A stretch of DNA of 28,234 nt from JBQCDV01 sp051960855 (GTDB taxonomy: Bacteria; Actinomycetota; Actinomycetes; JAJZTN01): NCBI GenBank assembly GCA_051960855.1, contig JBQCDV010000228.1, positions 1-28,234 of the forward strand, written 5' to 3'. This document shows positions 21,897 to 28,234 of this stretch, one piece after another. How positions within the stretch are numbered: position 1 is the stretch's first letter; each line of letters begins with the position of its first letter. The translations under genes and the position numbers were made by a program. The notes below the pieces were generated by a model. That model saw nothing but the letters and a program-made list of their open reading frames with translations. It did not search any database and had not been told where the DNA came from.

Positions 21897-23501
21897 TTAT
21901 CGGCCGCCGAGCAGCTTGCTGAAGTCCTCCGGCAGGTCAAAGTCCTGCGCCTGCGGCGACGAGCCGAGCCCGAACGCCGAGCCGCTGCCCTGCCCGTCAG
22001 CGCCAGCCCCGGTTCCCACCCCGGCCGCCTCCTGCGCCGCCCGCTTCGCGGGGTTGCCGCTGCGCCCGGCCTTGTTCTTGCCTGGCTTCGCCGCCTTGCC
22101 CTTCGACTTCTTGCCGCCGCGTCCGAGCCCGGGCAGTCCACCCATGCCAGGCAGCCCGCCCATGCCCGGCATACCGGGCATACCGCCAGGCAGCCCCCCA
22201 CCCTTGCCGAGCTGCTTCATCATCTTCTGGGCATCGGCGAAGCGGTCGACGAGGTTGTTGACGTCCGACACCTGGGTGCCCGAGCCCCGGGCGATGCGCG
22301 CCCGGCGGGAGCCGTTGAGGATGCGTGGGTCCTCCCGCTCGGCGGGCGTCATCGACTTGATGATCGCCCCGATCCGGTCGATCTCCCGCTCATCGATGGA
22401 CTCGATCTGCTCGCGCAGCTGGCCCATTCCCGGCAGCATGCCGAGGATCTTCGACAGCGACCCCATCTTGCGCAGCTGCTCCATCTGCTGGAGGAAGTCC
22501 TCCAGCGTGAAGCCCTGTCCGCGCTGCAGCCGCTGGGCGAGCCGCTCGGTCTCCTGCTGGTCGAAGGTGCGCTCGGCCTGCTCGATGAGCGTGAGCATGT
22601 CGCCCATGTCGAGGATGCGCGAAGCCATCCGGTCGGGGTGGAAGACGTCGAAGTCGTCGAGCTTCTCGCCGTTGCTGGCGAACATGATCGGCCGGCCTGT
22701 CACCTTGGCCACCGAGAGCGCCGCGCCGCCTCGGGCGTCGCCGTCCAGCTTGGTGAGGACGACACCGGTGAAGTCGACGCCTTCGAGGAAGGCGAGCGCG
22801 GTGTTGACCGCGTCCTGACCGACCATGGCGTCCACGACGAAGAGGACCTCGTCGGGGTTGACTGCCGCCCGGATGTCCGCGGCCTGCTGCATCAGCTCGG
22901 CATCGATGCCCAGGCGTCCAGCAGTGTCGACGACCACGACGTCGTGCAGCTTGCTGGTGGCGAGCTGGATCGAGTCACGGGCGACTCGCACGGGGTCGCC
23001 GACGCCGTTGCCGGGCTCCGGGGCGTAGACCGCGACGCCGGCGCGCTCGGCCACGACCTGCAGCTGGGTGACCGCGTTGGGGCGCTGGAGGTCGGCCGCC
23101 ACCAGCAGGGGCTGATGGCCCTGGTTGCGCAGCCAGCGCGCCAGCTTGCCGGCCAGTGTGGTCTTGCCCGCGCCCTGGAGGCCGGCGAGCATGATCACCG
23201 TCGGGGGCTGCTTGGCGAAGCGCAGTCGCCGGGTCTCACCTCCGAGGATCTCGACGAGCTCCTCGTTGACGATCTTGACGACCTGCTGCGCTGGGTTCAG
23301 CGCCTGCGACACCTCGGCGCCCAGGGCGCGCTGCTTGACCGCGGCGATGAACTCCCGCACGACCGGCAGCGCGACGTCGGCCTCCAGCAGGGCGATGCGG
23401 ATCTCGCGGCAGGTGGCGTCGATGTCCTGCTCGGACAGGCGTCCCTTGCCGCGCAGCCCCTTGAAGACGTCGGACAGGCGGTCGGAGAGGGTGGCGAACA
23501 C
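21897..23501 (-). CDS. ffh: signal recognition particle protein Ffh
   Basis: SRP54-type GTPase that binds 4.5S RNA and the signal sequences of membrane proteins and delivers ribosomes to FtsY. The 534 residues comprise the N domain (1-95) and the G domain with GLQGAGKT (107-114), DLQRPNAVTQL, DTAGRLGID (192-200) and TKLDGDARGG (250-259). The Met-rich M domain (about 320-440) contains the RNA-binding stretch NGSRRARIARGSG (396-408). A Gly/Met/Pro tail and a long basic, then Gly-rich C-terminus end in DFDLPEDFSKLLGGR. The start is GTG with AGGAG upstream. It follows glnD by 41 bases and may have its own promoter overlapping the glnD stop. Confidence 0.96.
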   Translation of the reverse strand: MFATLSDRLSDVFKGLRGKGRLSEQDIDATCREIRIALLEADVALPVVREFIAAVKQRALGAEVSQALNPAQQVVKIVNEELVEILGGETRRLRFAKQPPTVIMLAGLQGAGKTTLAGKLARWLRNQGHQPLLVAADLQRPNAVTQLQVVAERAGVAVYAPEPGNGVGDPVRVARDSIQLATSKLHDVVVVDTAGRLGIDAELMQQAADIRAAVNPDEVLFVVDAMVGQDAVNTALAFLEGVDFTGVVLTKLDGDARGGAALSVAKVTGRPIMFASNGEKLDDFDVFHPDRMASRILDMGDMLTLIEQAERTFDQQETERLAQRLQRGQGFTLEDFLQQMEQLRKMGSLSKILGMLPGMGQLREQIESIDEREIDRIGAIIKSMTPAEREDPRILNGSRRARIARGSGTQVSDVNNLVDRFADAQKMMKQLGKGGGLPGGMPGMPGMGGLPGMGGLPGLGRGGKKSKGKAAKPGKNKAGRSGNPAKRAAQEAAGVGTGAGADGQGSGSAFGLGSSPQAQDFDLPEDFSKLLGGR

Positions 23502-23539
23502 GAAGGTGCTGCTCCTGAGGCAGAGGTCGAGGTCTCCCT

Positions 23540-23545
23540 AGCCTA
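23540..23545 (-). promoter_or_regulatory. candidate -10 element of an ffh promoter, over the glnD stop
   Basis: The minus strand reads GGTTAGGCTAGGG around 23547-23535; TAGGCT (23545-23540) is a good actinobacterial -10 and includes the TAG stop of glnD. The -35 position is GC-rich and poor. A start near 23533 would give a leader of about 32 bases before the ffh GTG, and would free ffh from nitrogen control. Confidence 0.4.
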
Positions 23546-25960
23546 ACCGTCTGACTCTGCGGAGGCTGGACGCGCGGCGGGAGCGGCGAGAGCGCGAGAC
23601 ACCGCCTCGGCCACCCGTGCAGCGGCGCCGGCGTCGAGGGCTGCGCCGTTCGAGTTGACGAGGTAGAGCGCGTCGACAGCCTCCGCGCCCCACGTCGCCA
23701 CGCGGGCCGACCTGATACTGGCACCCGCCGCCGTGACCGCCGTCGCCACGCGATGGAGCAGCCCCGGGGCGTCGTGCGCGCGGACCTCGATCACAGTGGC
23801 GTCCACCGAGGCATCGACGACGACGTCGACGCGGGCGGGCGGCCTGGCGGCCACCGGCGACCCTCCCGCCGCTCCAGCCGCGCTGCTCCGGGTGGGCGCA
23901 TACGCAGCGTCGCGGGCGGCCAGCCGTGCGGAGACGTCGAGGGTGCCCTCCAGTGCGCGGCGCAGCGTCTCGCGCAGCGCCACGGCGTCGGGCCAGTCTC
24001 CCGTCTCTGACTCGACCTGCCAGTCCTGCAGGGCCAGGGGCCCCTCTGTGACGACGACAGCAGAGCGGACAGCCAGGCGTTGCAGCGCGAGCGCGCCGGC
24101 GACCGTCGCGAGCAGACCGGGCCGGTCGAGGGCGACGATGCGCACGCCGACTGCCCCGTCGTTCCCGGCCTCCCCCTTGACCACCACGACGGGAGCGGTG
24201 GCCGCGCGCCTGCGCACGTCGTCGTCCAGCGCCTCGAGGCGGCGAGGCTCATCACCCACGGGGGGCCGGACCCCGAGCAGCCGTGCGTGAGCCCGTGCGA
24301 CGAGGTCCCCGACCAGCGAGGACCGCCACGCCGTCCAGGTCCCGGGTCCGGTCGCCCGCGAGTCGGCCTCGGTCAGGGCGTGCAGGAGCTCGAGGCTGTC
24401 GGCGTCCGGCACGGCAGCCACGAGAGCATCGACTGTCGCGGGGTCGTCCAGGTCGCGGCGGGTGGCCAGCTGCGCGAGCAGCAGGTGGTGCTCGGTGAGC
24501 CGGGCGAGTACCTCGAGGTCGGCCTCGGACAGGCCGAGCCGCGCGCCGACGGACCGGGTGGGGCCGACGCCGGCCCGCGGATGGTCGACGTCGGCGGCCG
24601 CCTTGCCGAGGTCGTGGGTGAGGGCGGCGAGCAGCAGCAGGTCGGGGCGGCGGACGCGACGGGCGAGGTGCGAGGCCTGGATCGCGGTCTCGACGAGGTG
24701 TCGGTCGACGGTCCAGCGGTGGGCGGCGCTGCGCTGCGGCAGCGAGCGGACCGGCTCCCACTCCGGCAGCCACGCCGCCACCGCTCCGGCGCGGTCGAAG
24801 TCCTCCCACACGCCCAGGCAGGCAGGTCCCGCTCCGAACAGCGTCAGGAGGGCTTCACGCGCGGACCGGGGCCATGGCACGGGCAGCGGCGGCGCGGCTG
24901 CGAGCAGCTCGACGGTCGCGGGTGCGACGAGGACGTCGGCCTCCGCGGCTGCGGCTGCGACGCGCAGTGGCAGCGACGGATCGGCAGGATCGGCGTCGGC
25001 GGCGAGTACGGCCTCGCCGTTGGAGAGGTCGACGCCCGGGGCGAGCCGGACACTGCTGCGGCTGCGTCCGGGGACGAGCAGCCGGCGCCGCCTGCGACCG
25101 TCGCCGCCGGGCATGGCGCGTCTCCAGACCCCGTCCAGGGCGTGGGCGACGTCGCGCCCGGCGGCGGCTACCGAGCGCCGGAGCTCCTCAACTGGCAGGC
25201 CGAGGAGCTGCGCGACGGCCGCCTGGTGGTCCCGCAGCAGCCGCTCAGTGGGGCGCCCGGCCACCAGGTGAAGGGCATCACGGACGTCGGCGAGGGTGGC
25301 CATCGCGGCGTCGACCCGCCCGTGGGGCCGGTCGGCGAGCCACGAGGCGGCCACCGCGCGCAGGACCGCGGCGTCTCGCAGGCCCCCGCGTCCCTCCTTC
25401 AGGTCGGGTTCGAGCGCGAAGGCAACTTCGCCACTGCGTGCCGCTCGCTCCGCGCACGCCCCGCGCAGAGGTCCGAGCCGGCGGTGGGCGCCGGCACGCC
25501 AGTCGGCGAGGACGGCCGCAACCGACCGAGCTCCAAGAGCCGCGTCACCGGCGACCAGCCGCGCGTCGACCATGCCGACGACGACCGCGAGGTCCTCGGC
25601 GGCGACGCGGCGCAGGTCGGCGGGGGTCCGCACGGCGTGGTCGATGCGGACGCCGGAGTCCCAGAGGGGGTACCAGAGGCGGGCGGCCCGGTCGGGCGCG
25701 CCCTCCCCTGCCTCGTGCACGAGGACGAGGTCGAGATCGCTGGCAGGGGCGAGCTCGCCGCGCCCGTAGCCACCGACGGCGAGCAGCGCCCAGCCCGCCC
25801 CCGGGAAGCCCGCCGCGTCCCACAGCCCACGCACCCACGCATCCGCCCGACCGGCGCGGGCCTGACGGGCGCCGGCGCCGATCTCATCGGCGGCACTGCC
25901 TTCGGGCCGCCGAGGGGAGGCGGGGTGGGCGGTGCTCAGCAGGTCGTCGAAGAGCGCCAC
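23543..25960 (-). CDS. glnD: PII-modifying nucleotidyltransferase / uridylyl- (adenylyl-) removing enzyme
   Basis: Bifunctional sensor enzyme that modifies the PII protein GlnK under nitrogen limitation and removes the group when glutamine is high. In Streptomyces and Corynebacterium GlnD adenylylates rather than uridylylates GlnK, and this may apply here. The 805 residues contain the nucleotidyltransferase motif GGYGRGELAPASDLDL (63-78) and a linker region with EPDLKEGRGGLRD (184-196). An HD hydrolase domain has His421 and His449-Asp450 (LTHDLGK), plus LTEHHLLL (about 488-495). Two ACT domains follow (about 605-640, RIVALDRPGLLATVAG; and 723-760, IEVRAHDAPGLLHRVAT). The GTG start has a close AGGAGG. 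It follows glnK by 39 bases and is the last gene of the amtB operon. Confidence 0.96.
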   Translation of the reverse strand: MALFDDLLSTAHPASPRRPEGSAADEIGAGARQARAGRADAWVRGLWDAAGFPGAGWALLAVGGYGRGELAPASDLDLVLVHEAGEGAPDRAARLWYPLWDSGVRIDHAVRTPADLRRVAAEDLAVVVGMVDARLVAGDAALGARSVAAVLADWRAGAHRRLGPLRGACAERAARSGEVAFALEPDLKEGRGGLRDAAVLRAVAASWLADRPHGRVDAAMATLADVRDALHLVAGRPTERLLRDHQAAVAQLLGLPVEELRRSVAAAGRDVAHALDGVWRRAMPGGDGRRRRRLLVPGRSRSSVRLAPGVDLSNGEAVLAADADPADPSLPLRVAAAAAEADVLVAPATVELLAAAPPLPVPWPRSAREALLTLFGAGPACLGVWEDFDRAGAVAAWLPEWEPVRSLPQRSAAHRWTVDRHLVETAIQASHLARRVRRPDLLLLAALTHDLGKAAADVDHPRAGVGPTRSVGARLGLSEADLEVLARLTEHHLLLAQLATRRDLDDPATVDALVAAVPDADSLELLHALTEADSRATGPGTWTAWRSSLVGDLVARAHARLLGVRPPVGDEPRRLEALDDDVRRRAATAPVVVVKGEAGNDGAVGVRIVALDRPGLLATVAGALALQRLAVRSAVVVTEGPLALQDWQVESETGDWPDAVALRETLRRALEGTLDVSARLAARDAAYAPTRSSAAGAAGGSPVAARPPARVDVVVDASVDATVIEVRAHDAPGLLHRVATAVTAAGASIRSARVATWGAEAVDALYLVNSNGAALDAGAAARVAEAVSRALAAPAARPASAESDG

Positions 25961-25999
25961 CGCCCCTCCTTCCTCCGTTCGGCTGCGTCCGGGGCCGCC

Positions 26000-26338
26000 T
26001 CAGATCGCGTCGGGTCCCCGCTCCCCCGTGCGCACCCGCACCACGTCCTCCACCGGCACGCTCCACACCTTGCCGTCCCCGATCGACCCGGTGCGGGCAG
26101 CTGCGGTGATCGCGTCGATGACGGCGGAAGCGTCAGCGTCCTCCACGAGGACCTCGACGCGCACCTTCGGCACCAGGTCAACCTGGTACTCCGCACCCCG
26201 GTAGACCTCCGAGTGCCCCCGCTGCCGGCCGTACCCGCTGGCCTCGCTCACGGTCATCCCGCGGATGCCCAGTGCGGTGAGTGCGGCCCTCACATCGTCG
26301 AGCTTGAACGGCTTCACCACGGCGGTCACGAGCCTCAT
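26000..26338 (-). CDS. glnK: nitrogen regulatory protein PII
   Basis: Trimeric signal protein that reads ATP/ADP and 2-oxoglutarate and controls AmtB and other nitrogen targets. The 112-residue length is canonical. It begins MRLVTAVVKPFKLDDVRAAL. The T-loop YGRQRGHSEVYRGAEYQVDL carries the modifiable Tyr51, and the family blocks LVPKVRVEVLV and TGSIGDGKVWSVPVEDVVRV are intact, including the ATP-binding GDGK. The ATG shares ATGA with the amtB stop, so it is translated with the channel it regulates. The larger open frame to 27307 is an amtB shadow. Confidence 0.97.
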   Translation of the reverse strand: MRLVTAVVKPFKLDDVRAALTALGIRGMTVSEASGYGRQRGHSEVYRGAEYQVDLVPKVRVEVLVEDADASAVIDAITAAARTGSIGDGKVWSVPVEDVVRVRTGERGPDAI

Positions 26339-27678
26339 CGCGACACCGGCCTCTCGCTCGTGGCGTCCGCGACCGACGGCACTGCCGGGCCCGGCAGCCC
26401 TGCACTGACCAGACCGGACCCGAACGTCGCCCGCCCGGCACCTGTCGTCGTCAACTCGTAGGCCGTCTCCGCGTGCTGTCCGAGGTCGACGCCGGTGATC
26501 TCCTGCTCCTGCGAGACCCGGAAGCCCATCGTCTTGTCGATCACGGTGCCGAGCACCCACGCCACGACGAACGAGTAGACCGCGACCGCGACGGCCGCCA
26601 GCGTCTGCTTGCCCAGCTGCGTGAGCCCGCCGCCGTACAGCAAGCCGGCGGCGCCACCGGTGAGCAGCGGCGTCGCGAAGACGCCGATGAGCAGCGTGCC
26701 GACGACGCCGCCGACGAGGTGGACCCCGACCACGTCGAGGGAGTCGTCGAAGCCAAGCCGGTACTTCAGCCCCACTGCCAGGGCGCACACCGCTCCGGCG
26801 ACGAGTCCCAGCGCGATCGACGACATGGGGGTGATGCTGCCAGCCGCAGGCGTGATCGCCACGAGGCCGGCGACCGCCCCCGACGCCACTCCCAGGGTCG
26901 TCGCGTGCCCATCCCGGATCCGCTCCACGACGACCCAGGCGAGGCTCGCCGCGGCGGTCGCGACCTGCGTGTTGAGAAAGGCGACGCCGGCGGTGCCGTT
27001 GGCCGCCAGGGCGGAGCCGGCGTTGAAGCCGAACCACCCGAACCAGAGCAGGCCGGCCCCGAGCAGTACGAAGGGCAGGTTGTGCGGTCGCATCGGGTCC
27101 CGGCGCCAGCCGACGCGCCTGCCGAGCACGAGACAGAGGGCGAGGCCGGCGGCGCCGGCGTTGATGTGCACCGCCGTCCCGCCCGCGAAGTCGAACGCCT
27201 GCAGGTGGTCGGCTATCCAGCCGCCGCTTCCGCCGTTGAAGTAGAAGACCCAGTGCGCGACGGGGAAGTAGACGACCGTCGTCCACACCGCCACGAACAC
27301 CACCCACGCGCTGAACTTCACGCGGTCAGCGACCGCGCCGCTGATGAGAGCAGGCGTGATGATCGCGAACATCATCTGGAACGCCGAGAAGACAAGCGTC
27401 GGCACTGTCCCGGTGCCGGTCTTCAGCAGGCCGTTGAGCCCGACCTGCGAGAGCCCGCCGATCAGCGGGTTGGTGCCGGTGAAGGCGAGGGAGTACCCGA
27501 AGAGCACCCACAGCAGCGACACGACGCCGATGCAGACGAAGCTCATCATGATCATGTTGAGGACGCTCTTCATGCGGACCATGCCGCCGTAGAAGAACGC
27601 CAGACCGGGGGTCATGAGGAGCACGAGCGCGCTGCTGACGAGCAGCCAGGCGGTGTCGCCTGAGTCCAGCTTCGGCAT
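26335..27678 (-). CDS. amtB: ammonium transporter
   Basis: Trimeric membrane channel for ammonium uptake. The 447 residues have 11 predicted transmembrane helices with an outside N-terminus. Signature residues are present: Trp144 and Trp148 near the vestibule-type region, Asp163 and His171 (FAGGTAVHINAGAAGL), and His320 (DVVGVHLVGGVVGTLL), the twin-His pore. The cytoplasmic C-terminal tail EITGVDLGQHAETAYEL is the usual GlnK-docking region, and is followed by a 40-residue variable tail. The ATG at 27678 has a strong Shine-Dalgarno (GGAAGGAGGG). The upstream gap holds GlnR-like boxes. First gene of amtB-glnK-glnD. Confidence 0.97.
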   Translation of the reverse strand: MPKLDSGDTAWLLVSSALVLLMTPGLAFFYGGMVRMKSVLNMIMMSFVCIGVVSLLWVLFGYSLAFTGTNPLIGGLSQVGLNGLLKTGTGTVPTLVFSAFQMMFAIITPALISGAVADRVKFSAWVVFVAVWTTVVYFPVAHWVFYFNGGSGGWIADHLQAFDFAGGTAVHINAGAAGLALCLVLGRRVGWRRDPMRPHNLPFVLLGAGLLWFGWFGFNAGSALAANGTAGVAFLNTQVATAAASLAWVVVERIRDGHATTLGVASGAVAGLVAITPAAGSITPMSSIALGLVAGAVCALAVGLKYRLGFDDSLDVVGVHLVGGVVGTLLIGVFATPLLTGGAAGLLYGGGLTQLGKQTLAAVAVAVYSFVVAWVLGTVIDKTMGFRVSQEQEITGVDLGQHAETAYELTTTGAGRATFGSGLVSAGLPGPAVPSVADATSERPVSR

Positions 27679-27785
27679 CGGCGTGGCCCTCCTTCCTGGA
27701 AATGCTGGGACCGAGCGGAGGACGACGTCGCTGTCGTCTGCTCCGCAAGAGTCGGCCAGCCCCGTTTCCGGAGGTGCCGCCGCGT
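27679..27785 (-). other. amtB leader / promoter region
   Basis: About 107 bases between the GlnR-like boxes and amtB. It contains the amtB Shine-Dalgarno at its end. I cannot point to clear -35/-10 boxes; GlnR-activated promoters often have poor -35 boxes. No terminator is obvious after ftsY. Confidence 0.35.
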
Positions 27786-27832
27786 GTTACCCGTGGGTGA
27801 CGCTTGCCGCGGTCACGTAACGCCTGTGTGAC
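27786..27832 (-). promoter_or_regulatory. two GlnR-like operator boxes upstream of amtB
   Basis: On the minus strand two half-site pairs occur: GTCAC-6 bases-GTTAC (27832-27817) and GTCAC-6 bases-GTAAC (27801-27786). The GlnR consensus of Streptomyces and mycobacteria is gTnAC-n6-GaAAC, so both fit the a-site well and the b-site approximately. The two box centres are 31 bases apart, about three helical turns, which places them on the same face of the DNA. They lie 108-154 bases before the amtB start, a usual distance for activation under nitrogen limitation. An extra GTGAC (27816-27812) directly follows the first box. Confidence 0.65.
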
Positions 27833-27868
27833 ACGCAGGCCCTCTGCCGGCGGCGCTGTCGGCCGCTG

Positions 27869-28234
27869 TCAGTCGCCCAGCAGCGCGTGCACGAAGGCAT
27901 CGGGGTCGAAGGGCGCCAGGTCGTCCGGGCCCTCGCCGAGCCCCACGAGCTTGACCGGCACCCCGAGCTCGCGCTGCACCTGCACGACGATGCCGCCCTT
28001 GGCGGTGCCGTCGAGCTTGGTGAGCACGATGCCGCTGACGTCGACGACCTCGCTGAAGACGCGCGCCTGCACGAGACCGTTCTGACCGGTGGTGGCGTCC
28101 AGGACCAGCAGGACCTCGTCGACTGGCCCCTGCCGCTCGACGACCCGCTTGATCTTGCCGAGCTCGTCAATCAGGCCGGCCTTGTTCTGCAGGCGGCCGG
28201 CGGTGTCGATCACGACGACGTCGGCCTCGGCCTC
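27869..28234 (-). CDS. ftsY: signal recognition particle receptor FtsY (3' part, runs off the window)
   Basis: C-terminal 121 residues of the SRP receptor GTPase; the N-terminal part lies beyond the right edge, so no start can be given. The fragment begins inside the G domain with ADVVVIDTAGRLQNK (G3), followed by DEVLLVLDATTGQNG, GIVLTKLDGTAKGGI (G4) and VKLVGLGEGPDDLAPFDPD (the FtsY-type end), closing at LLGD. The GLGEGPDDL block distinguishes it from Ffh. With ffh about 4.4 kb away, the two SRP GTPases bracket the nitrogen genes, as is known in other actinobacteria. Confidence 0.96.
   Translation of the reverse strand, partial: EAEADVVVIDTAGRLQNKAGLIDELGKIKRVVERQGPVDEVLLVLDATTGQNGLVQARVFSEVVDVSGIVLTKLDGTAKGGIVVQVQRELGVPVKLVGLGEGPDDLAPFDPDAFVHALLGD

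Noticed and set aside
21720..23546. Plus-strand open frame of 608 codons
   Set aside because: Antisense to ffh and the amidohydrolase; low-complexity Leu/Asp/Glu/Val composition typical of a shadow frame.
24080..26461. Long plus-strand open frame of 793 codons
   Set aside because: It is antisense to glnD and glnK, which have complete motifs, and its sequence is Arg/Gly-rich without recognisable domains. In very high-GC DNA long antisense frames are expected.
26339..27307. N-terminal extension of glnK
   Set aside because: It runs through amtB in another frame and is Arg-rich; PII begins at 26338 with its usual sequence and length.

Overview
This 28.2 kb window is a piece of a high-GC Gram-positive chromosome, almost certainly an actinobacterium (Actinomycetota). 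The main reasons are: GTG starts and GTGA stop/start overlaps; a WhiG-type sigma factor; a DUF2469 protein; paired type I signal peptidases after rplS; the order ftsY-amtB-glnK-glnD-ffh; and an actinobacterial-type rRNA leader at the left edge. The genus cannot be fixed from this sequence alone. All recognised genes but one (an M23 peptidase-like gene at 6124-6675) are on the minus strand, so the region reads from right to left.

Reading in the direction of transcription, the window opens with the 3' part of ftsY (SRP receptor). A 190-base gap follows, holding two GlnR-like boxes. Then comes a nitrogen cassette: amtB (ammonium channel), glnK (PII) and glnD (PII-modifying enzyme). Next is ffh, the SRP GTPase, so the two SRP GTPases flank the nitrogen cassette. 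After ffh come two tightly coupled accessory genes: an imidazolonepropionase-like amidohydrolase and a GNAT acetyltransferase/P-loop kinase fusion. A ribosome-biogenesis block follows: rpsP, a KH-domain RNA-binding protein, rimM, trmD and rplS. It leads into two type I signal peptidases, a NUDIX hydrolase, rnhB, DUF2469, the YraN nuclease-fold protein, comM, dprA, a XerC-type recombinase and whiG. A class V aminotransferase overlaps the end of whiG and converges with the plus-strand M23 gene.

The left third is the classic rpsB-tsf-pyrH-frr-cdsA block (ribosomal protein S2, EF-Ts, UMP kinase, ribosome recycling factor, CDP-diacylglycerol synthase), followed by an MscS-type channel. At the far left the minus strand carries a strong promoter (TTGACA, 17 bases, TAAGTT) and the leader of a 16S rRNA gene that would begin just outside the window.

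Most of the window is conserved housekeeping DNA, and I do not see a phage, IS element, CRISPR array or defence island. The less ordinary points are: the acetyltransferase-kinase fusion coupled to an amidohydrolase; the double GlnR-like operator; an rRNA operon where cdsA's usual neighbours would be; in-frame 12-15 bp tandem repeats in four genes; a Glu at the usual catalytic Asp of TrmD; a Cys for the first His of the M23 HxH motif; and an aminotransferase translationally coupled to whiG.
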